From Bacillus cereus group sp. RP43 (GTDB lineage: Bacteria; Bacillota; Bacilli; Bacillales; Bacillaceae_G), in NCBI RefSeq assembly GCF_040459645.1, contig NZ_JARVHQ010000002.1:399601-463600 (forward strand): 64,000 nucleotides of DNA, read 5' to 3'. The translations under genes were made by a program, and so were the position numbers. Position 1 is the first letter of the stretch, and every line of letters starts with the position of its first letter. Under the pieces are notes generated by a model. It was not told where the DNA came from, searched no databases, and saw nothing but the letters and a program-made list of their open reading frames with translations. Shown here piece by piece: positions 15,890-24,896 of the stretch.

Positions 15890-16962
15890 AGAGAGTTAGT
15901 TTTAGAAGTAAGATCATTATAAAACTTCTTGGTGCTGTAGCAGCTAGTTTTTTTATTTCGTTTAGTTTTACAATCCTCATTTTTCTATTCGTCATAGAAC
16001 CATTATTTAAAGAACACGAAGAATTTGGTATGTTTGAAGCCAATTTGGCATTGTTGTTCTTATTCGCGTTCGCAATCTTTAACTTTATAATAATTTTTTT
16101 AATATTGGTTCGAAAGAAAATAGTATATTTGAAGCTCATTTCGGATAATGTGAATGATATTGCAAATGGAAAACTGGGTTTGACCATTGGGATTAAGGGG
16201 AAGGACGAACTGACCCAACTTGCTCAAAATATCAACTATATGTCCAAGAAATTGGAAAATACATTTGAACAAGAAAGACGATTAGAACGTACAAAAAATG
16301 AACTTATAACCAATGTATCTCATGACTTACGCACACCGTTAACATCTATTATTGGCTATATAGATTTATTAAAAAAAGGGCAATACGACAGTAAAACACA
16401 ATTACAAGAATACCTCGAAACCACTTATTTAAAATCAAAGCGATTGAAATATTTAATTGATGAACTGTTTGAATATACCCGTTTATCAGGCATCGATGCT
16501 AAGTTAAACCTTAATGAAGTTGATTTATCAGGTTTGCTGGAGCAAATAGTTGGAGAATACATTCCTATATTTGAAAAGGAAAGTTTAATCGTTCAAAAAT
16601 TTATCCCGGAAGAAACAATACCTATCTTCATTGATGTAGAAAAAATGGTACGTGTTTATGAAAATCTGTTTGTGAATGCGATAAAGTACAGCATGAAACC
16701 ATCTCAATTATCAATATGTCTGGAACTAATGGGTAACAAAGCAATTTTGAAAATATCAAATAAAGTCGAAAAACCGCCTGTTAGCGACCCCAATAAATTG
16801 TTTGAAAGGTTTTTCAGGGGGGACAAGGCAAGAAAAGATGACCAGGGAAATGGTCTCGGGCTTGCTATCTCAAAAAGAATTGTTGAACTTCATCATGGTA
16901 ATATACATGCAAAATATAAAGACGGCTGGATGTCCTTTATTGTTGAACATCCAATCAAATAG
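15886..16962 (+). CDS. Sensor histidine kinase with short external loop
   Basis: A 358-residue kinase. TM1 lies near residues 13-37, the external loop is only about 15-20 residues (EPLFKEHEEFGMFEAN), and TM2 is near 53-75. HAMP follows (about 80-130), then HisKA with the active His in ITNVSHDLRTPLTSI, then HATPase_c with N-box (LFVNAIKYS) and G-box (DDQGNGLGLAISKR). The very short loop suggests the signal is perceived in the membrane or relayed by the transporter, as in Bce-type systems, although Bce kinases usually lack HAMP. It is coupled to the regulator gene by ATGA overlap. Confidence 0.9.
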   Translation: MKRVSFRSKIIIKLLGAVAASFFISFSFTILIFLFVIEPLFKEHEEFGMFEANLALLFLFAFAIFNFIIIFLILVRKKIVYLKLISDNVNDIANGKLGLTIGIKGKDELTQLAQNINYMSKKLENTFEQERRLERTKNELITNVSHDLRTPLTSIIGYIDLLKKGQYDSKTQLQEYLETTYLKSKRLKYLIDELFEYTRLSGIDAKLNLNEVDLSGLLEQIVGEYIPIFEKESLIVQKFIPEETIPIFIDVEKMVRVYENLFVNAIKYSMKPSQLSICLELMGNKAILKISNKVEKPPVSDPNKLFERFFRGDKARKDDQGNGLGLAISKRIVELHHGNIHAKYKDGWMSFIVEHPIK

Positions 16963-16966
16963 ATTG

Positions 16967-17000
16967 GCTTATGGAATTACAGGTTCCATAAGCTTTTTTT
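16967..17000 (+). terminator. Terminator of the second two-component operon
   Basis: GCTTATGGAA / TTCCATAAGC stem with a 7-nt loop followed by eight T. Confidence 0.85.
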
Positions 17001-17007
17001 TATAAAA

Positions 17008-17023
17008 CTTAAGAATTCTTAAG
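17008..17023. promoter_or_regulatory. CTTAAGAATTCTTAAG palindrome before the ABC operon
   Basis: Identical to 14661-14676. It lies about 220 bp upstream of the exporter ATPase gene, leaving room for a promoter and leader. It links the exporter to the neighbouring two-component system. Confidence 0.7.
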
Positions 17024-17246
17024 GGTTTTACAGGGTGTTTCCTAATTTTCATCGTTTATCATGTATGTATTCAAAGCGATGAGGGGAGAGGAGAAATTAA
17101 AAAGAAAATTTTCTTTACAGCTTTCAAGTGGATACATCGTGACAACCTCATGAAAAAGGTAGATGCAACATGACTATTTTGTTAGTAGCAAATAAGAATA
17201 GCAGCTTATTTTAAAGAAATGAAAAAACAAACGTAGGAGGATATAT

Positions 17247-18008
17247 ATGATAAAACCAGTTGTAGATGTAAAAAACATTCAAAAATTGTACGGTAAAAAA
17301 GGTGAGAATCAATCACATGCATTAAAAAGTGTTTCATTCTCAATTCAAGAAGGTGAGTTCGTTGGAATTATGGGACCTTCTGGTTCTGGTAAAACGACAT
17401 TATTAAATGTAATTTCAACGCTTGATAAAGCGACAGGCGGCGTTGTTGAAATTGCAGGAACGGATATTACGAAAATGAAGCAAGGTGAGCTTTCTGATTT
17501 CCGTTCGCAAAAGTTAGGATTCATTTTCCAAGACTTTAACTTATTAGAGAACTTATCTATTTACGAAAACATCGCACTTCCACTTTCACTTCAAGGTGTT
17601 TCATCACGAAATATTGGACCGAAAGTAGAAAAGGTAGCTGATATGTTAGGAATTTCAGCAATTCTTCAAAAGTATCCATCTGAAGTATCTGGTGGACAGA
17701 AGCAGCGTTCAGCAGCAGCGCGCGCTTTAGTACATGAGCCTGCGATTATTTTAGGGGACGAGCCAACAGGAGCTCTCGATTCTAAAAATGCAACCAGTTT
17801 ACTTGATGCAATGACAAACTTAAATAAAGAACAAGGTGTATCGATTATGATGGTTACGCATGATCCATATAGTGCAAGTTATTGTCAACGTATTTTATTT
17901 ATTCAAGATGGTGAGCTATATAAAGAAATTCATCGCGGTGGTACACGTGATGAGTTTTATAAAAAAATTTTAGACGTGCTTGCAGACTTAGGCACACAAA
18001 AAGCGTAA
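17247..18008 (+). CDS. BceA-like ABC exporter ATPase
   Basis: A 253-residue ATPase. Walker A is GPSGSGKTT, the Q-loop is FIFQDFN, the signature is VSGGQKQRSAAARAL, Walker B is AIILGDEPTGALDSKN and the H-loop is MVTHDP. BceA-type ATPases energise export or target-freeing of cell-wall antibiotics such as bacitracin and lantibiotics. It has a strong AGGAGG site and is followed after 16 bp by the permease gene. The upstream palindrome indicates control by the adjacent two-component pair. Confidence 0.92.
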   Translation: MIKPVVDVKNIQKLYGKKGENQSHALKSVSFSIQEGEFVGIMGPSGSGKTTLLNVISTLDKATGGVVEIAGTDITKMKQGELSDFRSQKLGFIFQDFNLLENLSIYENIALPLSLQGVSSRNIGPKVEKVADMLGISAILQKYPSEVSGGQKQRSAAARALVHEPAIILGDEPTGALDSKNATSLLDAMTNLNKEQGVSIMMVTHDPYSASYCQRILFIQDGELYKEIHRGGTRDEFYKKILDVLADLGTQKA

Positions 18009-18024
18009 GAGAGAGGGCTCATGT

Positions 18025-19857
18025 ATGTTATTTAAACTTTCCATGTCAGGACTAAAAAGTAAGTTACAAGACTATATTGTCTTACTTGTTGGTCTTATCG
18101 TATCTATTTCTACTTTTTATATGTTTCAAACGCTATCATTAAATAAAACGTTTCTTGAATCTAGCTCTTCTATTCGGGATATTGTATCTATATTCCACAT
18201 TGGTTCCTTTCTGTTAGCGATTATAACATTTTTCTACATTTTATATGCAAACTCTTTCTTAGTATCTCTTCGCCAAAAAGAGTTTGGTATGTATATGATG
18301 TTAGGAGCAAAAAAGCATAAAGTTACACTACTTATGTTTATTGAAACAATCGTATTAGGCGCAGCGTCTCTTGCGATTGGAATTACAGTTGGTATAGGAC
18401 TTGCAGAAGGTATCGGACAGTTACTAATGAAGCAATTGGAATTTCCTGGTGAGGGTTATCAAGCATTTTATATTCCATCTATAACTGTTACGTGCATCTT
18501 CTTCTTTGCACTATTTGTACTATCAGCAATTATGAGTAGTATTAAATTAGTACGTTTTTCCGTATTACAACTTGTACATGCAGATGTACAAACAGAACGT
18601 GTCGCGGTAAAAGGAAAAATGACAGTTGTAGTTGCATTCCTTGGTTTAATTTTGTTAGGTATTGGTTATGCATCACTGACCTATATTCCACAAGCGGGAA
18701 TGGCTGCTCTCGGATTAATGGCCCTTGGATTGACCACAGCAACCTTTGGTACTTACCTTTTATTTGGATCACTTCTCCCAGTTATGATTAACAAGTTAAA
18801 GAGTAATAAAAAACGTAGTGAGAAAGGCCTCAATGCTTTTACTTTTGCACAATTAAATTTTCGTATGAATAGCCTAGCAAATGTGCTTGCCACGGTAGCA
18901 ATGTTAGTGGCCCTTGGAGCTGGTGGGATTTCTGGTGGTATGGCATTTAAAAACAACGTAATAAAAATGGTTAATGGTAGTGAAATTTACGATTCAGTCG
19001 TTCATAATCCAACAACTGAAGAAAAGAAAATTTTGAATACCATCTTATTTACAGAGAAGCTTGAATATCATTACAAAATAGATGGTCAGTCTATTTACTA
19101 TTTAAAAGAGGATTTAGAGAAAAATCGTCCTTTAGTATTGAAAAATAGTAATGAGAGAGCAGAGTTTGGGAAAACAAAGAGAGTTTCAGAAGAGTTGCCA
19201 ATTGGTGCAAACGTGAAGAAGTCACCGCAACAATGGAGTGAAGCTTTCGAAATAATCCAGCCATATTATATGTATCCTGATCATGAAATAAAAATTGTAG
19301 ACAAAAACATGTACCATAGTATAGAAGGTCTCGAAAGTACTGTGTTTATTGGGAAAACAGATAATTTTAAATCATACTTAAAGGAATGGAAACAACTTGA
19401 CGAATTACAGTTAGCTAAATATACAAGTATGAAACCTGAAGAACTGAAGAGTAAATATCGAATGTATGATTCTTATCATGGCATGTTCAGTGGATTGATG
19501 TTCATGGGCTTCTTCGTCGGAATTGCGTACTTAGCAATGATGGCAAGTTGCCTTATGTTTAAAGTTTTGTCTGGTGCATCCAAAGATTGTACGCGTTATC
19601 AAATGCTTCGTAAAATCGGTGTTCGCCGAGAGTTATTAACACAATCGATTTATAAGGAGTTATTCTTCGTGTTCTTAGTCCCAGCAATTATTGGCATTGT
19701 TCATGTATTAGTTGGTATGAACATGTTCGGAGCCATTTTGATTGATCCATATTTTCGTATTTGGTTACCAATTGTTATTTTCGTAGTGATTTACTCGATT
19801 TATTACTTCATTACAGTTCAATTGTATAAAAGAATTGTGCTTCCGAAAGAAAAATAG
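18025..19857 (+). CDS. BceB-like ABC exporter permease
   Basis: A 610-residue permease with the BceB arrangement of ten membrane helices. TM1-4 lie in the first 170 residues, TM5-7 fall within about 195-310, and a large extracellular domain (about 320-480) separates helices 7 and 8. TM8-10 are in the last 120 residues. RQKEFGMYMMLGAKK after TM2 and TRYQMLRKIGVRRELL after TM8 are the FtsX-type cytoplasmic signatures. In Bce systems the extracellular domain senses the peptide and the transporter relays the signal to its kinase. Antibiotic specificity cannot be read from sequence. Confidence 0.92.
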   Translation: MLFKLSMSGLKSKLQDYIVLLVGLIVSISTFYMFQTLSLNKTFLESSSSIRDIVSIFHIGSFLLAIITFFYILYANSFLVSLRQKEFGMYMMLGAKKHKVTLLMFIETIVLGAASLAIGITVGIGLAEGIGQLLMKQLEFPGEGYQAFYIPSITVTCIFFFALFVLSAIMSSIKLVRFSVLQLVHADVQTERVAVKGKMTVVVAFLGLILLGIGYASLTYIPQAGMAALGLMALGLTTATFGTYLLFGSLLPVMINKLKSNKKRSEKGLNAFTFAQLNFRMNSLANVLATVAMLVALGAGGISGGMAFKNNVIKMVNGSEIYDSVVHNPTTEEKKILNTILFTEKLEYHYKIDGQSIYYLKEDLEKNRPLVLKNSNERAEFGKTKRVSEELPIGANVKKSPQQWSEAFEIIQPYYMYPDHEIKIVDKNMYHSIEGLESTVFIGKTDNFKSYLKEWKQLDELQLAKYTSMKPEELKSKYRMYDSYHGMFSGLMFMGFFVGIAYLAMMASCLMFKVLSGASKDCTRYQMLRKIGVRRELLTQSIYKELFFVFLVPAIIGIVHVLVGMNMFGAILIDPYFRIWLPIVIFVVIYSIYYFITVQLYKRIVLPKEK

Positions 19858-19886
19858 TTTTACAAAACATACAAAATGTTAAACTC

Positions 19887-19935
19887 AAAAAAACCAGCGA
19901 TATTATACACATGTACTGATATCACTGGTTTTTTA
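19887..19935 (+). terminator. Terminator of the BceAB-like operon
   Basis: AAAACCAGCGATAT / GATATCACTGGTTTT stem with one mismatch and a T run, 30 nt after the permease stop. Confidence 0.8.
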
Positions 19936-20018
19936 TATGGATATTTGATGGTCAATTTTACAAATTATAAAAAATTACAAGCTCAGTTTTACATTTTCAC
20001 AACAATATTTTTGTAATA

Positions 20019-20612
20019 TTATCTTTCTTTTCCCTCTGTTTGATTGGCTTGGAACTCCATTTTTAGCGCAATACTATCCCCTTGGAAAACGTTTTGATCT
20101 GTTCCGTTATCCTCAAATATAAACTTTATCCAAAACCAATCCATTTTCCCAGGTTTTAACCCCCCTGTTTCAGTCCACTTAGAATGAAATACTTTTTTGG
20201 AGACAATCTCTGAACTTTGTGATTTTAGTTCCGCAAGGGTTGTCTCGTATGCAGGGCTTTTTGCAGGATCCCAATCCCAAAGAAATTGTACTTTAATATG
20301 TTTACCGAAATCTTCTGTAGTATTATTTTGTTTTAAGTCGTTTACAGTATAGTCGATTTTCATCATGATATCTTTAATATCTAATGTACCACTATTTTTT
20401 AAATTGAATTTCTTTAATATTTTGTCCCCAGGTTTTAAATTTTCTAAGTTAAGTGAAGTAGTTGGTTGCATAGCTAAATCCAATGTACCTGCAGCAAATG
20501 AATTATTTGTCACCACTTGATCGCTAAAATATGCATATGTTCCCCCACCAATTAAAGATAAACCAAGAGCGGCTGAAACCACTCCAACACCTAATTTCTT
20601 TTTCAATGACAT
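20019..20612 (-). CDS. Camelysin/TasA-family secreted fibre protein
   Basis: A 197-residue member of the TasA/CalY (camelysin, peptidase M73-annotated) family, which forms extracellular matrix fibres and in B. cereus has been described as a casein-cleaving surface protein. It shows a SipW-type signal peptide (MSLKKKLGVGVVSAALGLSL followed by IGGGTYAYFSD), the post-signal NNSFAAGTLDL block, and the LKPGDKILKKFNLKNSGTLDI strand pair. GGAGGAAC before the ATG at 20612 fixes the start. There is no sipW signal peptidase gene in the window, so processing would depend on the chromosomal enzyme. It is an extra, plasmid-borne paralogue. Confidence 0.9.
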   Translation of the reverse strand: MSLKKKLGVGVVSAALGLSLIGGGTYAYFSDQVVTNNSFAAGTLDLAMQPTTSLNLENLKPGDKILKKFNLKNSGTLDIKDIMMKIDYTVNDLKQNNTTEDFGKHIKVQFLWDWDPAKSPAYETTLAELKSQSSEIVSKKVFHSKWTETGGLKPGKMDWFWIKFIFEDNGTDQNVFQGDSIALKMEFQANQTEGKER

Positions 20613-20639
20613 TTTTTGTTCCTCCCATATCATTTTTAA

Positions 20640-21349
20640 AATCTTTCTCCCTAATCAACCGAAAAGATCCCCTTAATACAGATATACCATGAATTGTGAA
20701 AAAATTATATTTAAAGAAGAAAATTCCTTATTGAGAAAATTATGTTATTATCTATCTTCTGTAAATGAAACGTCCCAAAATAGAAAAGTTGGATTTATAA
20801 TTATCAAAACCTCTGCAAAAACACAAATTAATATTAACTGCCCTTTATGATTAGAATTATTTATTTTTTCAGGAGTATTCTAATACTTCAAAAGGTACAC
20901 CTTTTAATGCGGTGTAATTTCTATGAAAAACAATGTGTCAAAAAGTTCGAGATAATATTTTGAAGTACTTCAAAAATACATAGACCTTTTGAATCATTTG
21001 TAAATTTATGTAAATCAGTATCCCAAAACCGATTATTTTTGGGACGCTCAAATATCGAGAGATTTTTGCTGTTGTTTTTTCGAAAAGCTACTCCAAAACA
21101 AAAAAATGTAAATTTTCTCGTTTTGGGGGTATTTACATTTCTTAGCTTGATAGTGATGTGCTGGAACCCCATAGCCATCAAGCTAAGATTAAGTAAGAAT
21201 CCATTCAACTAGATTTTTTTCTGTTTACTAAAGATTTGATATGAACTATTTAAAAATTTGCATATGAAATAAACCCTAATATAAAACCCTTGATTTCTTA
21301 AGAGAAGGTATTGGAGTTTATCTTTTGTATATACGTCATCATTTCATTA
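20640..21349. other. Non-coding region with IS-end-like inverted repeat
   Basis: No convincing gene. At 21141-21187 the arms CTTAGCTTGAT / ATCAAGCTAAG flank 25 bp (containing GCTGGAACCCC), and related sequence (GCTAGGTTGATAGACATGTG) is at 35053-35073. These resemble the ends of IS4/IS231-type elements of the B. cereus group. The frame at 20921-21208 has no start site or recognised domain and is not called. Confidence 0.4.
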
Positions 21350-21388
21350 AAAAAAGACAAATAGATGCCTCTGGGCATCTATTTGTCT
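21350..21388 (-). terminator. Terminator of the collagenase gene
   Basis: A 15-bp perfect stem, AGACAAATAGATGCC / GGCATCTATTTGTCT, with a 4-nt loop; on the minus strand it is followed by a T run. Confidence 0.85.
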
Positions 21389-21406
21389 AAAAACAACTAC
21401 TTAAAA

Positions 21407-24043
21407 TTATTTTACTTCTACCGTATAATTCCCTGCTCCACCGCCATATTTATATACACTTAAGTAATATTTCCCTGGCTTCGCATTATAATTTCCAAGC
21501 AATTTGTTTCCGTCACGTTTTGTTGCATAAGTTACATAATTATTTAGATCTGATTCAGAGTATAACACCCAGTTCAGTCCAAGGTTTTGTTCGTTCGTAA
21601 CGGTAATTTGTAAATCTTTTGGGTCCTTTACATCGATAACAAATCTGTCAACTTGATCTTGATCACTTAAGTTTCCTCTTAATAATGTGTTCAAAGATAA
21701 TGGATTCGCTGCATCAAATGAATTATTCGGTTCTTTTTCGACAGCAGTACCTTCTTCTGTATTCACTCCGCTAAACACAACATCATATTCAAATTGTCCA
21801 GCGGCATTGACACGGTAATTTACAAAATAAGCAGTTAATGTTTTGTATCCGCTCCACTCTTTTTCTGCAAGATGCTTCAGCATATCATTCGTTGCTTGAT
21901 TCATCACTTTCCAATCCTCATTTTCCCCTTTTGCCGCACTTCCTGTATATGTTCCTTGTAGTGTGAAGGTATTAAAGAATTGTGATTTATTCTTTGTTAC
22001 CTTCACATTTTTTAACTTCGCTTCATTGGTGATATCTGACGTAACATCTGAAAGCGGTTTTGGAGCATGCTGTGCTACATAATCATCTGATACTTGCGGA
22101 ATTGTATACTTATCACGATTATCTATCAGCATTTGCATGTAAGTTTGATATTCTTCATTTAATTTATTATCTTTACTTAATGTAGAACGGTACGCATCGT
22201 AACCTGGAACATCATTTGTACGAATTAAATCATGCACTTTATCGAACATATCAGGACGGTTATTATACATATACGATTGCAATGCAAACGAGTAATTATA
22301 AAAATCCCACGTTCCGTATTTTGCATTTAATGTTTGCGCTGCTGTGTAACGTTTCGCAGGATCATTAGACAATCCACCAATGATACTTTTTCGCGGTACT
22401 ACGCTGTCTAATCGCGTTGAGCCTGCAAAAAACTCCGCATTTCCTTCTTCAAACCAAGTTAAGCGTTCATTTTGATACATTTCTCCTTGACCCCATAATC
22501 CCGGAACTTCGTATCTGCCCTGTAAATAGTGTGTAAATTCGTGACGAAACAATTCTTCCAAACTATAAATACTCTGCTGTGGTGTACGTTCATATGTAAA
22601 GAAAGTTCCTGTTCCTTCAATATAAATTCCACCATTATTTGTTTCATAGCCGTATAGTTGACGGTTAAATTGATATTCATCCGGACTATTATAAATAACC
22701 ATTGTTAACACATCATCAGCATGTCCACTTTCGAGTGGTTTATCAATACCAACTGTACGATAAAATTGAGATCGTACTTCTTTTGCTGCCCAATATAAAC
22801 GTTTAATTTTTTCTTCGCTAACTTTATCTCCCGCTTTAAAGACAATAGCCCCATCATCAAATGTATACGTTTTTGGTAAATAATGTTTCTTACCATCTTC
22901 TCGAATTTGATCTAAATTTACCGTTTTTCCATTTGCATCTATCCCGCCGTAATTAGTAACAATTTGTTCTGCTGCAACAAAATATTGTTGCCCTAAATAC
23001 GGATATATCCCCATTGCTTCTGTAACAACTTGCTGCCCTTTTGTTGGTGTACTATAAAACTTGCCAAAGCGACTAGCATAGTAAATACCATTATTAATTA
23101 GCCATCCGTTTTTGTCTGTTACTGTACCTATTAGTGCAAAACGATTTATCTCATTAATAAAGCCATCAATTTTTCCATACCACAGCATATCTTTTGGTTC
23201 TTTTCCTGTAGCATTCATATACGATTGAACTTCATAATCAACTTCTTTCATCAAATTATATACAGCATCGCCTTTAGTTCGATCTTCAATAAACGTAGAA
23301 AGATTATCGTTATATTGTTTAAAGATTTCACCTGCATATTGAATAACTTCTACATCAGCTGACGCCCCTCCAATTAACATCCCATAAGACGAAATTACTT
23401 TATTTTGTTCTGTTGTACCAAGTTTAAAATTCGGGTTCTTCGCAATTGTTTTTAAAGCTGGTAAACATTTATCATGATAGACACGTTCACTTAGTTTACT
23501 TAATTCTTGATGATAAAAACCTAAATAAAAACCTGAGCGTAAAACTTCTACTAATGTCTCAATTCCTTTTGAGTCATCTTTCGTATAGGCTTGTCCTTGT
23601 TCTGCTAGCTTAGCAATGATTGCCTGCATACGGCTATCATCTTGATAGAATTTGAGACTATCATTATTAAACTGAAATAACTCCGGAATTTGATACCATT
23701 GAATCGTAACCAGAAGATCTGTCAATTGCTTGTTGCTTAATTGATTTAATTCAGCCATTGAATATTTCTTTTCTTCAACAAGCTGTTTAGCATTCTCATT
23801 TGGCATCGGTGGACGCTGCGATAGATCTGCTAACTTTAAACGTTTAGTAAATGATCCATTTTCTTGTACGTTCGAAGGGTGCGCTAACTCATCAATGGAT
23901 TTTCTTAATCCTACCGGCTCCATTTGTAATACGTTCTTCACATTTTTTTCTTTTGTCTCTGCTTGAATTTGTAAACCACTACATGATATTGTCATGAGTC
24001 CAACACCAACAATCAGTTTAGAAATTTTCGAATATTTAACCAC
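21407..24043 (-). CDS. colA: Microbial collagenase (peptidase M9B)
   Basis: An 878-residue secreted zinc metalloprotease that cleaves triple-helical collagen. The GTG at 24043 was chosen because GGGGGT lies 4 nt upstream and because it places the signal peptide (about residues 1-28, ending near IQA) at the N-terminus. The order is M9 N-terminal activator domain (about 55-330), peptidase domain with HEFTH (about 501-505) and the third-ligand motif WFEEGNAEF, helper region, and a C-terminal PPC (pre-peptidase-type collagen-binding) domain (about 770-878) with PNNSFDAANPL and YYLSVYKYGGGAGNYTVEV. No PKD domain is evident. It is monocistronic. I see no perfect PlcR box upstream. All key residues are present. 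Confidence 0.93.
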   Translation of the reverse strand: MVKYSKISKLIVGVGLMTISCSGLQIQAETKEKNVKNVLQMEPVGLRKSIDELAHPSNVQENGSFTKRLKLADLSQRPPMPNENAKQLVEEKKYSMAELNQLSNKQLTDLLVTIQWYQIPELFQFNNDSLKFYQDDSRMQAIIAKLAEQGQAYTKDDSKGIETLVEVLRSGFYLGFYHQELSKLSERVYHDKCLPALKTIAKNPNFKLGTTEQNKVISSYGMLIGGASADVEVIQYAGEIFKQYNDNLSTFIEDRTKGDAVYNLMKEVDYEVQSYMNATGKEPKDMLWYGKIDGFINEINRFALIGTVTDKNGWLINNGIYYASRFGKFYSTPTKGQQVVTEAMGIYPYLGQQYFVAAEQIVTNYGGIDANGKTVNLDQIREDGKKHYLPKTYTFDDGAIVFKAGDKVSEEKIKRLYWAAKEVRSQFYRTVGIDKPLESGHADDVLTMVIYNSPDEYQFNRQLYGYETNNGGIYIEGTGTFFTYERTPQQSIYSLEELFRHEFTHYLQGRYEVPGLWGQGEMYQNERLTWFEEGNAEFFAGSTRLDSVVPRKSIIGGLSNDPAKRYTAAQTLNAKYGTWDFYNYSFALQSYMYNNRPDMFDKVHDLIRTNDVPGYDAYRSTLSKDNKLNEEYQTYMQMLIDNRDKYTIPQVSDDYVAQHAPKPLSDVTSDITNEAKLKNVKVTKNKSQFFNTFTLQGTYTGSAAKGENEDWKVMNQATNDMLKHLAEKEWSGYKTLTAYFVNYRVNAAGQFEYDVVFSGVNTEEGTAVEKEPNNSFDAANPLSLNTLLRGNLSDQDQVDRFVIDVKDPKDLQITVTNEQNLGLNWVLYSESDLNNYVTYATKRDGNKLLGNYNAKPGKYYLSVYKYGGGAGNYTVEVK

Positions 24044-24435
24044 ACTTTTACCCCCTATTAATTTGAAGGAAAATTCTGAATTTAAAAAGCAGAACATTCT
24101 TATTTGTATTTACAGTTCCGCTATAAATACAAGTAAGATCAATGATGCAATAGTAGCTTGTTTTTTACTATTATTAATACAGATTTCTTACATTCAATCC
24201 TCCTTCCTTAAATTTATACAAGCAAAAACTATGCCAATGTTATTTTAGTGAATAAAGAAACGTTCTTTATCCATACTGTAGTATAAAATATACACAACTA
24301 ATTCAATAATGTATAAATAATTTGACAATTTACAAATTATTTGGCACAAGCCCCCCTCCTTTGTCCTCGGCCACCTTTAAACTTCCTAACAGTAGATAGT
24401 TAGCAGTTCCAACTGCCGATTTACAATACAGTTTA
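24044..24435. other. Collagenase upstream region
   Basis: AT-rich promoter region. No gene, no perfect PlcR box and no strong repeat were found. Confidence 0.4.
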
Positions 24436-24790
24436 ATTTTTAACGAAATCCCCGAAAGAATTCCCCTTCCTCCAGCGTGTGAAGGGCGTAGCCCAACGGT
24501 AGGTGGGAGATGAATTTCGGTTTGGCATAGCCAAAAACTTTTGATAAACTAGCTATATGAAGTTCTTTGATAACTTGATATATGAGGTTGCAGGAAGAAA
24601 ATAGAGTGCGAAAACCAAGCCATCCGGTTCCTGCGTAAAATATCAACCGTACCAAAAGAGTGTCCAAGCGTTGGACATCTAGGGATGGAACATCCCGAAG
24701 TAACGCTCAGGGAGACGAAAGGTTGCTTTCATCGTGGAACTGAGAAGCTCCCACTTCAAGCTTTGCTAAGTGGCGAGTAGTTCACCTAAC
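24436..24790 (+). mobile_element. tnpB-less IS605-type element with structured RNA-like core
   Basis: The left end matches the remnant at 1120-1191 and shares TAGGTGGGAGATGAATT with the starts of the two intact TnpB elements (27279, 36272). The right end (AGTGGCGAGTAGTTCA) parallels their GTAGTTCAA ends. No transposase frame lies between. Instead the core (about 24590-24760) is dense in short hairpins, such as TGTCCAA-gcg-TTGGACA and GGGATG-gaa-CATCCC. It is probably a deletion derivative that retained the guide-RNA-like right end, or a MITE-like repeat. Confidence 0.55.
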
Positions 24791-24896
24791 TCCTATTCTT
24801 TATCTTCTGGAACGGCTTCATTAAATTCATTTTCGTTTGTTAGAATTTCGTAAATACGGTTTGTAAATCTTTTCACCAGAATCGTTTCCGTACTCT

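Noticed and set aside
20921..21208. 95-codon minus-strand frame
   Set aside because: No ribosome binding site and no recognisable domain; it overlaps an IS-end-like inverted repeat.
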